From the NCBI RefSeq assembly GCF_019145495.1, contig NZ_JAHSTU010000007.1, positions 1 through 64,000 of the forward strand: 64,000 nt of DNA, read 5' to 3'. The DNA is from Pseudomonas azerbaijanoccidentalis (GTDB taxonomy: Bacteria; Pseudomonadota; Gammaproteobacteria; Pseudomonadales; Pseudomonadaceae). Made by a program: the position numbers and the translations under genes. How positions within the stretch are numbered: the stretch's first letter is position 1; every line of letters begins with the position of its first letter. Shown in pieces: positions 24,351-35,500 of this stretch. The notes beneath the pieces are model-generated. The model saw only the letters and a list, made by a program, of their open reading frames with translations, was not told the DNA's origin and searched no databases.

Positions 24351-25361
24351 TCAGGCCAGGTTTTCGTCGGTGGTCGGCACGATCAGGATGCCGGCGCGCA
24401 GGCCGTTCTTCACCTTGGGGTTCGGGAAGATGATCCGGGCGCCCTCTTCTTCGATGATCCAGCGGGTATTGGCGATGTCTTCCGCCAACAAATAGCCCAC
24501 CTCCAACTCCGAAAAGTTCTCGATATCCACTGGCAGGTTCAGGCGGAAGCTGTCGCTGTGCTTGATGATCTCCCGCGCCACGCTGAACAGCTGCAAACCA
24601 TCCAGTGATGCTTCGGTGATTTCCGGCTCGGTGCCACTAATGATCTGTTTGAGACGCGTCTCCAGCAGCGAAACGTTGACCCCGTCGTTCTGCCCGAATG
24701 GCCGCGCCTTGCCCAACTCCAGCGTGAAGGCCTCAGCGCCGAGCTTGTCGTAGGTGTAAGAACTGAACACGATGGATGGTTTGTTCTGCAGCAGCACCGC
24801 TTCCATGCCCGATGCGCGCAAGCGAGCGAGTTCCTGACGCGAGTGCTGGCGATCTTCCTTCCACGGGTACAAGGCGAACTGCTCGATTTTCGAACCACGA
24901 ATCGCGGTGTGCAGGTCGTAGTGCAGGCGCTGGCGATCCGGCAGGCTGAAGAAACTCGCTGCCAGCCGCTCAAGCTCACAAGCGCGCAGGGCTTCGGAGC
25001 CGCTGCTTTGTTCGTGACGGCCATTGAACAGCCGGTTGACGTCCTGCTCGACGAAACGCTCGCCTTTGCGAATCGCCTCGGGGTTGCCGAACAGGAACAG
25101 AATACGTGCGCGCGGTTTCAGGTCGCCGCGGGCGATGTCATGCAACAGGCGATCAAGCAGCTCGATCGGCGCCGTTTCATTGCCGTGGATCCCCGCCGAC
25201 AGCAGCAGGTCCAGGCCATTGTCGCGAGCTTCAGGTGGCCGGACTTCCAGCGCACCTTCGCTCAACCAGCGCATCCGCACGCCTTCGACAGTCAGTTGAG
25301 TCTTCTCCGCCGGTTCGCGGCCGGCGAGGGTCAGTTCAAGCAGTTTGCCGAGGGCGAGCAT
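24351..25361 (-). CDS. astE: Succinylglutamate desuccinylase
   Basis: 336 residues of the zinc-dependent AstE/aspartoacylase family. Zinc ligands are in GIHGNETAPIE (His, Glu) and the distal His in YDLHTAIRG; the C-terminal beta domain is complete. Releases succinate from N-succinylglutamate to give glutamate, the last step of the arginine succinyltransferase pathway (aruE in P. aeruginosa). Last gene of the aru cluster. Confidence 0.95.
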   Translation of the reverse strand: MLALGKLLELTLAGREPAEKTQLTVEGVRMRWLSEGALEVRPPEARDNGLDLLLSAGIHGNETAPIELLDRLLHDIARGDLKPRARILFLFGNPEAIRKGERFVEQDVNRLFNGRHEQSSGSEALRACELERLAASFFSLPDRQRLHYDLHTAIRGSKIEQFALYPWKEDRQHSRQELARLRASGMEAVLLQNKPSIVFSSYTYDKLGAEAFTLELGKARPFGQNDGVNVSLLETRLKQIISGTEPEITEASLDGLQLFSVAREIIKHSDSFRLNLPVDIENFSELEVGYLLAEDIANTRWIIEEEGARIIFPNPKVKNGLRAGILIVPTTDENLA

Positions 25362-25373
25362 AGAGCGGTTTCC

Positions 25374-25664
25374 TTAGTGGTCGTGATTGCAATCCGGGCC
25401 GTGGACGTGGTCCTCGTCGTCGCCGACTTCAGCCGGTTCCATCTCCAGTTGCAGACTTACCAGATTAGTCGCCAATGGGCGCAACAGCAGGTTGGCGTAT
25501 TCGGCATCACCTTCTTCGACGTCCACGCCGATCAGCAATTGGCCACGGCCGTCCTGCTGGATCCACAGCTCTTTGCCTTGCCACAGGACCGCAACACGGG
25601 TGCAGGAAGTCTCCAGTTGCGTGCCGTCGGTGTCTTCAAGGATCAGCTGCAGGGAATCACTCAT
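25374..25664 (-). CDS. Conserved small protein of the aru cluster
   Basis: 96 residues, acidic, with a histidine-rich end (HVHGPDCNHDH). Beta-strand pattern QLILEDTDGTQLETSCTRVA. Its place between astB and astE is the same as a hypothetical gene I recall in P. aeruginosa (PA0900). The terminal His/Cys cluster could bind a metal, perhaps zinc for AstE, but this is only a suggestion. Confidence 0.7.
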   Translation of the reverse strand: MSDSLQLILEDTDGTQLETSCTRVAVLWQGKELWIQQDGRGQLLIGVDVEEGDAEYANLLLRPLATNLVSLQLEMEPAEVGDDEDHVHGPDCNHDH

Positions 25665-25724
25665 TTTTTACGCTCTCGTTTGAGATGAAGCGACGCACTG
25701 CCATGGGAGACCGCGCGCCGTCGA

Positions 25725-27071
25725 TCAATTGATCTGGAATGGATAAACCGCGCCCAGTTTAAGGATTTGCGTCAGTTCATCCAGTGCCGTCCGGCACTCA
25801 AGCAGCAATTGCGGGTCCGCCAGATCGTTTTCGGTCATGCGGTCGCGGTAGTGCTTCTCGACCCATTCGGTCAGAGTGCCGTACAACGGTGCCGTCATGA
25901 TAACCCCTGGGTTGACCGCCGCCAGTTCGGTTTCGTTGAGCGCGACGCGCAGTCGCAGGCAAGCCGGGCCACCACCGTTCTGCATGCTCTGCTTGAGATC
26001 GAAGACTTTCACTTCGCGGATCAGGCCGCCGGAGCTGGTCAAACCTTGCAGGTAGTTCCAGACGCGTTCGTTGCCACGGCATTCTTCCGGCACGATCAAT
26101 AGCATCGAGCCGTCAGGACGCGACAGCAATTGGCTGTTGAACAGGTAGGAACGAACGGCGTCTTCCACGGTTACCGCGGAACGCGGAACGCACACGGACT
26201 GAAATTTCCCACCGACCTTGGCGAGTTTGCTCTGCAATTCAGCGAGCATTTTCTCGGTCTCGAGGAACGCGTCCTCGTGATAGAACAGCACTTCACCGTT
26301 GCCGACTGCGATCACGTCATTGTGAAAAACGCCCTGGTCGATCACCGAAGGGTTCTGCTGGGCGTAGACCACGCCGTCATCGCTCAAGCCGTGCAAACGG
26401 GCCACGGCCTGGGACGCTTCGAGGGTCTGGCGCGCCGGGTATTTTTGCGGCGCCGGGTAGCGGGTGTCGAACGCGCTGCGGCCGAACACGAAAAATTCAA
26501 CGCCGGCGTCGCCGTACTCACGGCAGAAACGCGTGTGGTTGGCCGCGCCTTCGTCGCCGAACTGTGCCACGGCCGGCAATGCGGCGTGGTGAGCGAAGTG
26601 TTGCTGATCGGCGAACATCGCCCCCAGCACACGGCTGGTGGTCGGGTGCTCGATGCTGCGGTGGTATTTGCAGTTGAGGTTGGCGGCGGTGAAATGCACG
26701 CGGCCGTCAGCGGTGTCGGCGCTCGGGCTTACGGTGGCGGCGTTGGCTACCCACATGCTCGACGCCGAGCAACTGGCGACCAGCAGCGGCATAGCTTCTT
26801 TGGCGGCGCGTTCGATCACTTGAGCGTCGGTGCCGGCAAAGCCCAGGCGACGCAGTGCAGCCACATCCGGGCGCTCTTGCGGTGCCAGTACGCCCTGCTG
26901 GAAACCCATTTCCATCAGCGCTTTCATCTTCGCCAGGCCTTGCAGCGCAGCTTCCTTGGGGTTGGAAGACTGCTGGCTGTTGCTCTGGGACGCGACGTTG
27001 CCGTAGGACAGGCCGCCGTAGTTATGGGTCGGCCCCACTAGACCGTCAAAATTGACTTCATAGGATTTCAT
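25725..27071 (-). CDS. astB: N-succinylarginine dihydrolase
   Basis: 448 residues of the AstB/amidinotransferase fold: EVNFDGLVGPTHNYGGLSYG start, FHNDVIAVGNGEVLFYHEDA, and the catalytic Cys in NGGGPACLRLRVALNE. Hydrolyses N2-succinylarginine to succinylornithine, CO2 and ammonia. Full length. Cytosolic, second enzyme of the pathway (aruB). Confidence 0.97.
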   Translation of the reverse strand: MKSYEVNFDGLVGPTHNYGGLSYGNVASQSNSQQSSNPKEAALQGLAKMKALMEMGFQQGVLAPQERPDVAALRRLGFAGTDAQVIERAAKEAMPLLVASCSASSMWVANAATVSPSADTADGRVHFTAANLNCKYHRSIEHPTTSRVLGAMFADQQHFAHHAALPAVAQFGDEGAANHTRFCREYGDAGVEFFVFGRSAFDTRYPAPQKYPARQTLEASQAVARLHGLSDDGVVYAQQNPSVIDQGVFHNDVIAVGNGEVLFYHEDAFLETEKMLAELQSKLAKVGGKFQSVCVPRSAVTVEDAVRSYLFNSQLLSRPDGSMLLIVPEECRGNERVWNYLQGLTSSGGLIREVKVFDLKQSMQNGGGPACLRLRVALNETELAAVNPGVIMTAPLYGTLTEWVEKHYRDRMTENDLADPQLLLECRTALDELTQILKLGAVYPFQIN

Positions 27072-27137
27072 CAGCGAGGCTCCACGAGAATTCTGTTGTT
27101 ATAGGCTTCAGTAACTGGATTTGAGACCGGGGTGCGG

Positions 27138-27231
27138 CCATCGCCAGCAGGCTGGCTCCCACAGTGGATTGCGTCGTACACATAATGTGTGAACACCGCC
27201 GAACCTGTGGGAGCCAGCCTGCTGGCGATGG
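27138..27231. repeat. REPIN (GGGAGCCAGCCTGCTGGCGATG type)
   Basis: Inverted copies of a 26-bp REP at 27138-27163 and 27206-27231, between astB and astD. The right copy ends 4 bp before the astD stop codon, so astD mRNA ends in this hairpin. A related family with CTAGC in place of CCAGC is at 30897 and 43473. Confidence 0.85.
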
Positions 27232-27234
27232 GCG

Positions 27235-28701
27235 TCACGCCATCTTCACGCCAGGCGTGAGGGTCGCAGGCAATACCAGGCTCGGCGTTTCCAGCGAGGC
27301 CACCGGGTACGCGCAATAGTCCGCCGCGTAGTAGGCGCTGGCGCGGTGGTTGCCCGAGGCGCCGACGCCGCCGAATGGCGCGCTGCTCGCGGCGCCGGTC
27401 AGTTGCTTGTTCCAGTTGACGATACCGGCGCGGCTTTCCAGCCAGAACTGCTGGTAACGCGCTTCGGAATCCGACAGCAGGCCAGCAGCCAGACCGTACG
27501 CGGTGTCATTGGCTTCAGCGATGGCCGCTTCAAAATCAGCGTAGCGGATCACTTGCAGCAGCGGGCCGAACAGTTCTTCGTCAGGACGATCGGCCACGGC
27601 GGTCACGTCCAGAATGCCCGGCGTCAGCAACGCCGATTGAGCCTGTGGCTGAGTCATTTCCAGCAGTGCCACGGCGCCATTGCCCAGCAGATGTTCCTGC
27701 GCATCCATCAACGCTTTCGCAGCGCCAAGGGAAACCACCGAGCCCATGAACGGCGCCGGTTGCTGATCAAAGGCACCGACCTCGATTGTCGCGCTGACCG
27801 CCACCAGCCGCGCCAGCAACGAGTCGCCCCACGCGCCTTGCGGCACCAGCAAGCGGCGAGCGCAGGTGCAACGCTGACCGGCCGAAATGAAGGCCGACTG
27901 AATAATGGTGTACACCGCAGCATCGAGGTCAGCGACCTGATCGACCACCAGTGGGTTGTTGCCACCCATTTCCAGCGCGAGGATTTTGTCCGGACGACCG
28001 GCGAATTGTTGGTGCAGGTGATTGCCGGTGCGGCTGGAGCCGGTGAAAAACAGACCGTCGATGCCCGGGTTCGCCGCCAGCGCGATACCGGTTTCGCGAG
28101 CACCTTGCAGCAGGTTCAATACGCCCGCTGGCAGACCGGCTTCGATCCAGCACTTGACGGTCAGCTCAGCCACTTTCGGCGTCAGCTCGCTTGGCTTGAA
28201 CAGCACACTGTTACCGGCCAGCAGTGCCGGCACGATGTGGCCGTTGGGCAGGTGGCCCGGGAAATTGTAAGGACCGAAGACAGCGACCACACCGTGTGGC
28301 TTGTGGCGCAACACGGCGGTGGCGTCGCCCAACGGGCCACTCTTTTCGCCGGTACGCTCACGGTAGCTCTGCACCGAGATTGCGATCTTGTTGACCATGC
28401 TGGTGACTTCGGTCGCAGCTTCCCACAGGGGTTTACCGGTTTCTTCGCCGATGGTGCGAGCCAGTTCGTCTGCATTGTTTTTCAGGGCGCCAGCAAAGGC
28501 TTCCAGCACGGCGATACGCTCTTCCAGCGTGCGGCGTGCCCAATCCGGGAATGCCTGACGCGCGGCTTGCACGGCCGATTCAACTTGATCGACGGTGGCG
28601 CCAGTGCCGGACCACAGCACTTGCTGGGTCACCGGGTTCAGCGACTCAAAAGTTTCACCCTGGCCTGCCAGCCATTCACCTGCAATGTATAGCGACTTCA
28701 T
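27235..28701 (-). CDS. astD: Succinylglutamate semialdehyde dehydrogenase
   Basis: 488 residues, aldehyde dehydrogenase family. Catalytic Glu in LALEMGGNNPLVV and Cys in SAGQRCTCARRLL; Rossmann GSSRTGNHLHQ. Oxidises N-succinylglutamate semialdehyde to succinylglutamate with NAD+ (aruD). Its ATG overlaps the stop of the upstream astA by one base (TAATG), indicating coupled translation. Confidence 0.97.
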   Translation of the reverse strand: MKSLYIAGEWLAGQGETFESLNPVTQQVLWSGTGATVDQVESAVQAARQAFPDWARRTLEERIAVLEAFAGALKNNADELARTIGEETGKPLWEAATEVTSMVNKIAISVQSYRERTGEKSGPLGDATAVLRHKPHGVVAVFGPYNFPGHLPNGHIVPALLAGNSVLFKPSELTPKVAELTVKCWIEAGLPAGVLNLLQGARETGIALAANPGIDGLFFTGSSRTGNHLHQQFAGRPDKILALEMGGNNPLVVDQVADLDAAVYTIIQSAFISAGQRCTCARRLLVPQGAWGDSLLARLVAVSATIEVGAFDQQPAPFMGSVVSLGAAKALMDAQEHLLGNGAVALLEMTQPQAQSALLTPGILDVTAVADRPDEELFGPLLQVIRYADFEAAIAEANDTAYGLAAGLLSDSEARYQQFWLESRAGIVNWNKQLTGAASSAPFGGVGASGNHRASAYYAADYCAYPVASLETPSLVLPATLTPGVKMA

Positions 28702-29726
28702 TATTTCGACTCCCGGGCAGCGGACAACGCCACGGCGCGCACTTGATCGCCTGCGTTGAGTTGAAGACGTTTGGCGGTCTGCGGATCGACCACCAGCGTA
28801 CCGGCGGCGAGACGTGCAGGAGCGGCCGTGATCCGGCAGTCTTCGCGCTTGCGGTTGTGAATGATGAATGGCGTGGCGTCGTCGCCCGGCGTGCCGACGG
28901 CCAGCACCAGTGCCTGGCTGTCACGTACCGCACGAATCTTGCCGGTTTCACACTCGATGGCCGGGCCGGCGTCGAAGATGTCGACGTAGCCCTGATAGCT
29001 GAAACCTTCGCTCTTGAGCATCGACAGCGCCGGCTCGGTGTCCGGATGGACCTGGCCGATTACGTTGCGCGCGTCCGGCGACAGGAAGCAGGTGTACAGC
29101 GGGAACTTCGGCATCAGCTCGGCGATGAACGCCTTGTTGCCAACGCCGGTCAGGTAATCGGCCTGGCTGAATTCCATCTTGAAGAAGTGTCGACCCAGGC
29201 TTTCCCAGAACGGCGAACGCCCGGCCTCATCGGAAACACCGCGCATCTCGGCGATGATCTTGTTACCGAACAGCTGCGGGAATTCGGCGATGAACAGCAT
29301 CCGCGCCTTGGACAGCATGCGGCCGTTGAGACCGCTGCGGTAATCGGCGTGCAGGAACAGCGAGCACAGCTCAGAGTTACCGGTCAGGTCGTTGGCCAGG
29401 AACAGCGTCGGGATCTCGCGGTAGATGTTCAGCTCTTGCGAAGCGCTCACCGTCAAACCGACGCGGAAGTTGTACCAAGGCTCACGCAGGCCAACGGCGC
29501 CGGCGATGGCGGAAATGCCCACCACGCGACCGTCGTCATCTTCAAGCACGAACAGGTAGTCCGCATCGCCCCGCCCGGCTTCGCCGCGGAAAGTCTTCTC
29601 GGCCCAGCCGACCCGATGGGCCAGACGTTCTTCGTTGGCCGGCAAAGTGGTCAGGCCGGTGCCGGTGCTGCGGGCCAGGTCGATCAGAGCGGGTAAATCG
29701 CTGCTGCGTACGGGACGAACGATCAT
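28701..29726 (-). CDS. astA: Arginine N-succinyltransferase, beta subunit
   Basis: 341 residues, AstA family (aruG in P. aeruginosa): MIVRPVRSSDLPALIDLAR, SELCSLFLHADYR, GRSPFWESLGRHFFKMEF. Transfers succinyl from succinyl-CoA to arginine with the paralogous alpha subunit at 29806. Overlaps the astD start by 1 bp. Confidence 0.95.
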   Translation of the reverse strand: MIVRPVRSSDLPALIDLARSTGTGLTTLPANEERLAHRVGWAEKTFRGEAGRGDADYLFVLEDDDGRVVGISAIAGAVGLREPWYNFRVGLTVSASQELNIYREIPTLFLANDLTGNSELCSLFLHADYRSGLNGRMLSKARMLFIAEFPQLFGNKIIAEMRGVSDEAGRSPFWESLGRHFFKMEFSQADYLTGVGNKAFIAELMPKFPLYTCFLSPDARNVIGQVHPDTEPALSMLKSEGFSYQGYVDIFDAGPAIECETGKIRAVRDSQALVLAVGTPGDDATPFIIHNRKREDCRITAAPARLAAGTLVVDPQTAKRLQLNAGDQVRAVALSAARESK

Positions 29727-29805
29727 GCTATCTCCTCAAACGGGCCGCTTGCGCCACCCGTGAAACTTCGCTGCTGTCTAAACAAGCAATCAGGCCAGGC
29801 AGGCG

Positions 29806-30825
29806 TTAAACCGCAACCAGGCGCACGCTGGCACCTTCACCGACGCCCAGGGCTTCGGCGGCTTCCAGATCCAGGGTGACGGGCTTGCCCGGCGCGTAAT
29901 CGAGCTCGAGCAAGACTGCGCGGTAATCCTGCAACTGCGCGTTGGCGACCAGGTACTGACGGCCGACGCCTTTGACCGGCTCGCCGATTTTCACGGGTAC
30001 CACACGGCTCTGGGCAATCGAACGGATACCCGATACGCGGGCATGCAGGGTCGGGCCGCCGTCGAAGATGTCGATGTAATGATCGGTCTCGAAGCCTTCG
30101 CGCATCAGGATGTCGAAGGTGATCTGCGCACGCGGATGCACCTGGCCCATGGCTTCTTGCGCGGAGTCCGGCAACAGTGGCACGTAGATCGGGTAATGCG
30201 GCATCAGTTCGGCGAGGAACGTCCGGCTCTTCAGTCCGCACAGGCGCTCGGCTTCGGCGTAGTTGAGGTCGAAGAAGTTGCGACCGATGGCGTCCCAGAA
30301 GGGCGAGTCACCGTTTTCATCGCTGTAACCAACGATCTCGGTCACTACGGAATCGGCAAAACGCTCAGGATGGCTGGCCACGAACAGCAAACGGCCACGG
30401 GAGTTGAGTTCCGACCACGGCGAACCCACCAGGTCGCGCTGCACGTAGAAACTGGTCAGCAAGCTGTTGCCGGTCAGGTCGTGGCACTGCGAGAGCACGT
30501 GGATCTTGTTGTGGATCTTCAACTCGCGGGAGGCGTGCACGAAGGTTTCGTTGCGGAAGCTGTAGAACGGCTCGGAGTAACCGGCCGAAGCGACGATAGC
30601 CGAGCAGCCGACCAGTTTCCCGGTAGCGGAGTCTTCAAGGACGAAGAAGTAGCTCTCTTCACCGTTGAAGCTCACTTCGGCGGCGAACGAAGCTTCGCTC
30701 GCGGCGATCTTGTCGCTCAGGCGTTCAACGTCATCCGGCAAGGAAGTGACACCAATCGGGCTGTCCGCAGCCAGACGCTGTACCTCGCCCAGATCAGCCA
30801 TTTGCGCAGGGCGCATCACCAGCAT
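29806..30825 (-). CDS. aruF: Arginine/ornithine N-succinyltransferase, alpha subunit
   Basis: 339 residues, a clear paralogue of the downstream beta subunit: MLVMRPAQMADLGEVQRLAA, DENGDSPFWDAIGRNFFDLNY, GQVHPRAQITFDILMREGF. AruF and AruG form the heteromeric first enzyme of arginine succinyltransferase catabolism in Pseudomonas, whereas E. coli has a single AstA. Lies 79 bp upstream of astA. Confidence 0.95.
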   Translation of the reverse strand: MLVMRPAQMADLGEVQRLAADSPIGVTSLPDDVERLSDKIAASEASFAAEVSFNGEESYFFVLEDSATGKLVGCSAIVASAGYSEPFYSFRNETFVHASRELKIHNKIHVLSQCHDLTGNSLLTSFYVQRDLVGSPWSELNSRGRLLFVASHPERFADSVVTEIVGYSDENGDSPFWDAIGRNFFDLNYAEAERLCGLKSRTFLAELMPHYPIYVPLLPDSAQEAMGQVHPRAQITFDILMREGFETDHYIDIFDGGPTLHARVSGIRSIAQSRVVPVKIGEPVKGVGRQYLVANAQLQDYRAVLLELDYAPGKPVTLDLEAAEALGVGEGASVRLVAV

Positions 30826-30896
30826 GGTGTCACTCCTTAATCTCAGAACTCAGTGAAGAAAATCCCGGGCCATCCCTGACACAACTCAGAGTCAAC

Positions 30897-30986
30897 TGTG
30901 GGAGCTAGCCTGCTAGCGATATCGTCCTGTCAGGCAACAATGATGTTGACTATCAGGCCCTCATCGCTAGCAGGCTAGCTCCCACA
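30897..30986. repeat. REPIN (GGGAGCTAGCCTGCTAGCGAT type)
   Basis: Inverted 24-bp copies at 30897-30920 and 30963-30986 in the 228-bp gap between aruF and aruC. Same family as 43473-43567. Confidence 0.88.
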
Positions 30987-31053
30987 TTTTTGATCCAGCC
31001 CGGAACAAAAAATTGGGTTCGACGCCTGAAAAGGTCAGGCGTCGAAGGGTCTA

Positions 31054-32274
<1,221 letters not shown>

Positions 32275-32353
32275 CGGAGTCTCCTGAAGAGAAAACACTC
32301 GCCTGAAACTGGCGAGCTTGGTGAGGATTGTAAGGACAGTTTTCAGCCCGGCC

Positions 32354-32420
32354 TTGCCGCCAAGCGACAACTTCTTATAGCGCAAACCCCGGATTTTCCC
32401 GGGTTTACGGCAATGCGACA
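32354..32420 (-). promoter_or_regulatory. Candidate aruC promoter with two ArgR half-sites
   Basis: On the minus strand TGTCGC-N8-AA, the half-site I recall for Pseudomonas ArgR, occurs at 32405-32420 and 32354-32369. TATAAG (32374-32379) between them is a good -10 box. The upstream half-site falls near the -35 position, fitting activation; the second covers the expected start region. Confidence 0.65.
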
Positions 32421-32586
32421 TATAGGGTCGCAAAGGCGCAGTTTAACTGGCGGCGAGCGTTTACGGCAGGCTTGCCCGGACGTAACACGCGCTGATGGGT
32501 CCCGTGCGGTAAATATGTACCGCACATCGTCCACCTTCACGGGTTTTCCTAGGGGCCAATCAAACACCCACGGCCACCCTCACCGC

Positions 32587-35500
32587 ATGAATACCGACCC
32601 TACCGCCCTCATTACCTCTGACGCCTTCCGGCCGGATGCCCACTTTGAGCATCTGCAAACCGCCATTCCGCTCTGGCTGCGCCAGTCAGCGCCCGACAGG
32701 CGCGAAGCACTGCGCAACGTCACACCCAGGTTGCCCGCGGAAATGAGCAACGCACCGAAGCATCAACAGGCAGAGCTAAACAGGCTGATCGCCCGTCACA
32801 TTGCCAGCCAGATTCAGGTCGACAAGGCGCTGGCCAATCTGCAAAACCCAGCGGACTTCGCCGAGCCACTGCTCAAAACCGAAATCAAGCGTCGCTTCGG
32901 CCTGGATCTGGACGTGCGCGAGACGTTTCTTCGGCTCTACATTCCAACTCACCTGCCCTGGCTGCGTTTGAAGTCGGGGGGCGCGCGCGTCTGGACGGTG
33001 TCGCTGCTCGACGCAGCACTGCATAACTTCGAAACGGCTGAAACCGGCAAGGCTGCCTTCGAGCCCGCCTCGACTTACATCAGCACGCCATCCGCCAACG
33101 GGCATTTCCGAACCTTGCCGCATGTCGCTGGCCAGATGCCCATTTCAGCTTTTACCGGCCTGTGCCGAGAGCTTGACATAGGCGAGCGCTATAAAGCGTA
33201 TCTGGAGGACAATCTGGGCATCAGCAACCCGGTGGCCGCAGCGATCCTGCAACCGAAAATTCGCGACAGCGAGAAGTCCGCGCTCACCGCTGCATTGCAC
33301 ATGGCGCAGGCACAGAATCGCCTGAGTAGCGATATTCACATTCTGATTCTCGGTTTGCTCGATAACTTGCCACACCTGCGATTGCGCGGTCAGCTGTGGG
33401 GTTGCCATGACCTGACGATCCTGAACGCACGCCTCACCGGGATCCTGCTGTTTGCTCCAGACCTGGAGAGCGCCCGGGAAGTGGTGCGGGTGGTGGCCTA
33501 TATTCCAGGCGATCCTGAGCATCCGGTGAAGGAGTATTCCTCGACGGCAGCGTTCGCCGAGGACCTGACCCAACGCCTGCGCGCTCCCGCCTACCAACAG
33601 TTTTTCAGCCGTTTTATCAACCATGAAGATCGTGGTCGTTTCTTCGCACAGCTGAACAACCTGCTTGCGCCCATCAGCTGGCAGCCTGTGCAACCGGACG
33701 ACCCGCGCCCGACCTGGAGAGAATCACCCGACCCGCGGGCCAATTTGCGCCTGAGAGCAACGCCCATCCAGGGCGAGCTATGGACACACCTCTATCAGCG
33801 CAAGCTCGACAAGATTCTCAACGACGCCCGGGTGATCGCGGTATCCACCGCAACGGTCGATCAGAAAGCTCGCTGGGCGCTGTGGGATTCCTTCGCGGAA
33901 ATTGCCTCGACACTGCTGAACATCGCGGCGTTCATTGCCCTGCCCTTCGTGCCGTTTCTCGGTGAAATGATGTTGGCCTACATGGCCTACCAGTTACTCG
34001 ACGAAACCTTCGAAAGCGTTGTCGACTGGGCCGAGGGCCAGACTCGCGAAGCCTTTGGTCACCTCATGGGCGTGGTCGAATCGGCGGTGCAACTGGGGGC
34101 GTTTGCGGCAGGTGGCGTGATCGCGGCAGGTGAGTTTCGCGCAGTGCTGCCCCGGGAGATCGTTCAGTTCATCGACCGCTTCAATCCGGTCAAAAGGCCA
34201 AACGGCGACACCCGCTACTGGCAGCCAGACCTGCTCACTTACGAACACGCTGCGGCATTGCCCAAAGATGCAAAACCGGATGCACTAGGCCTGTATCAGC
34301 ACCAAGGAAAAACCCTGCTCCACCTGGACAACAAACACTACGCAGTGAGCAAGGACCCGGTCACCCGCACGCATCGCATCGACCACCCCACCCGACCTGA
34401 GACCTACAAACCCCAACTCCAACACAACGGTGCCGGCGCCTGGCAAACCGAACTCGATCGGCCACTGAACTGGGATCAGGCCACAGTGCTTGCGCGCATC
34501 GGTCCGGACATGCAGCGCTTTGAGGCAAGCACCCGCGAACGCATGCTCAGCATCAGCGGCTGCCACGAAGATGTATTGCGCCGAATGCATGTTCATAACG
34601 GACAGGTTCCGCCACTCCTCGCCGACACCCTCAAGCGTTTCCAGATCGATCAGGACCTACACACCTTCATTGATCGAATTGGCAGCGAACAGCCGGCTGA
34701 CTATCTGAACGCCGACCCCGCCTTGCAGCTTGAGTTACTTCATGAGCACGGTTATTGGCCCGCAAACAAAGGCCTCAGGTTGATCGACGAATCGGCGCAA
34801 ACCCTGTGGCAAACCCGAGCAGCCGATGGGCCGGTGTTGCAGTTCAACGTCACACAACTCAATAACGGTGATGTGCTCAATACGTTTTTGTCGGCGCTGT
34901 CGGAAACCGAAATCAGGACCTTGATGGGCGAAGCGTTCGGTGAGCCATCCCCGCGCCTGGAAAGTCGCACTCGCCGCCTTCGTCAGATACTGGCGCAACT
35001 GGCCAAGCGCAAACGGCAAAGCCTGTTCGAGCAACGCTACCGCAAGCTTGAACAGGGGGCCTCGTCACTGGCACTAAAAATCATGGACGCCGAACCTGGG
35101 CTGCCGCGCGCCCTCGCCGAAGTCTTGGCAGATTCGGCCAGCGACTTCGAACGGCAGCAACTCCAACGCGGCAACGTACCTGCACGGCTGGCTGACGTCG
35201 CCCATGAAGCACGATTGCAGGTGCGCATTACGCGCGCCTACGAGGGCCTTGAATTGCCGTCGACCAAAGACAACCTCGACACCGATCGATTGGCATTGCG
35301 TTCGCTGGCCGAGCTACCGGGCTGGACCGCACAGTTGCGCCTGGAAATCCGTCACTACCATTTTGAAGGCCGGTTGATCGACAGCCTCGGAGGTGCCGAA
35401 GCGCCCCTGCGCAAGGTGTTGGTTCTGAGCGATGAGGGTTCGTACCAGCCTTACGATGAAGCAGGAGAAGAACTCAGCGGTTCGGGTTCGCTATACGCCA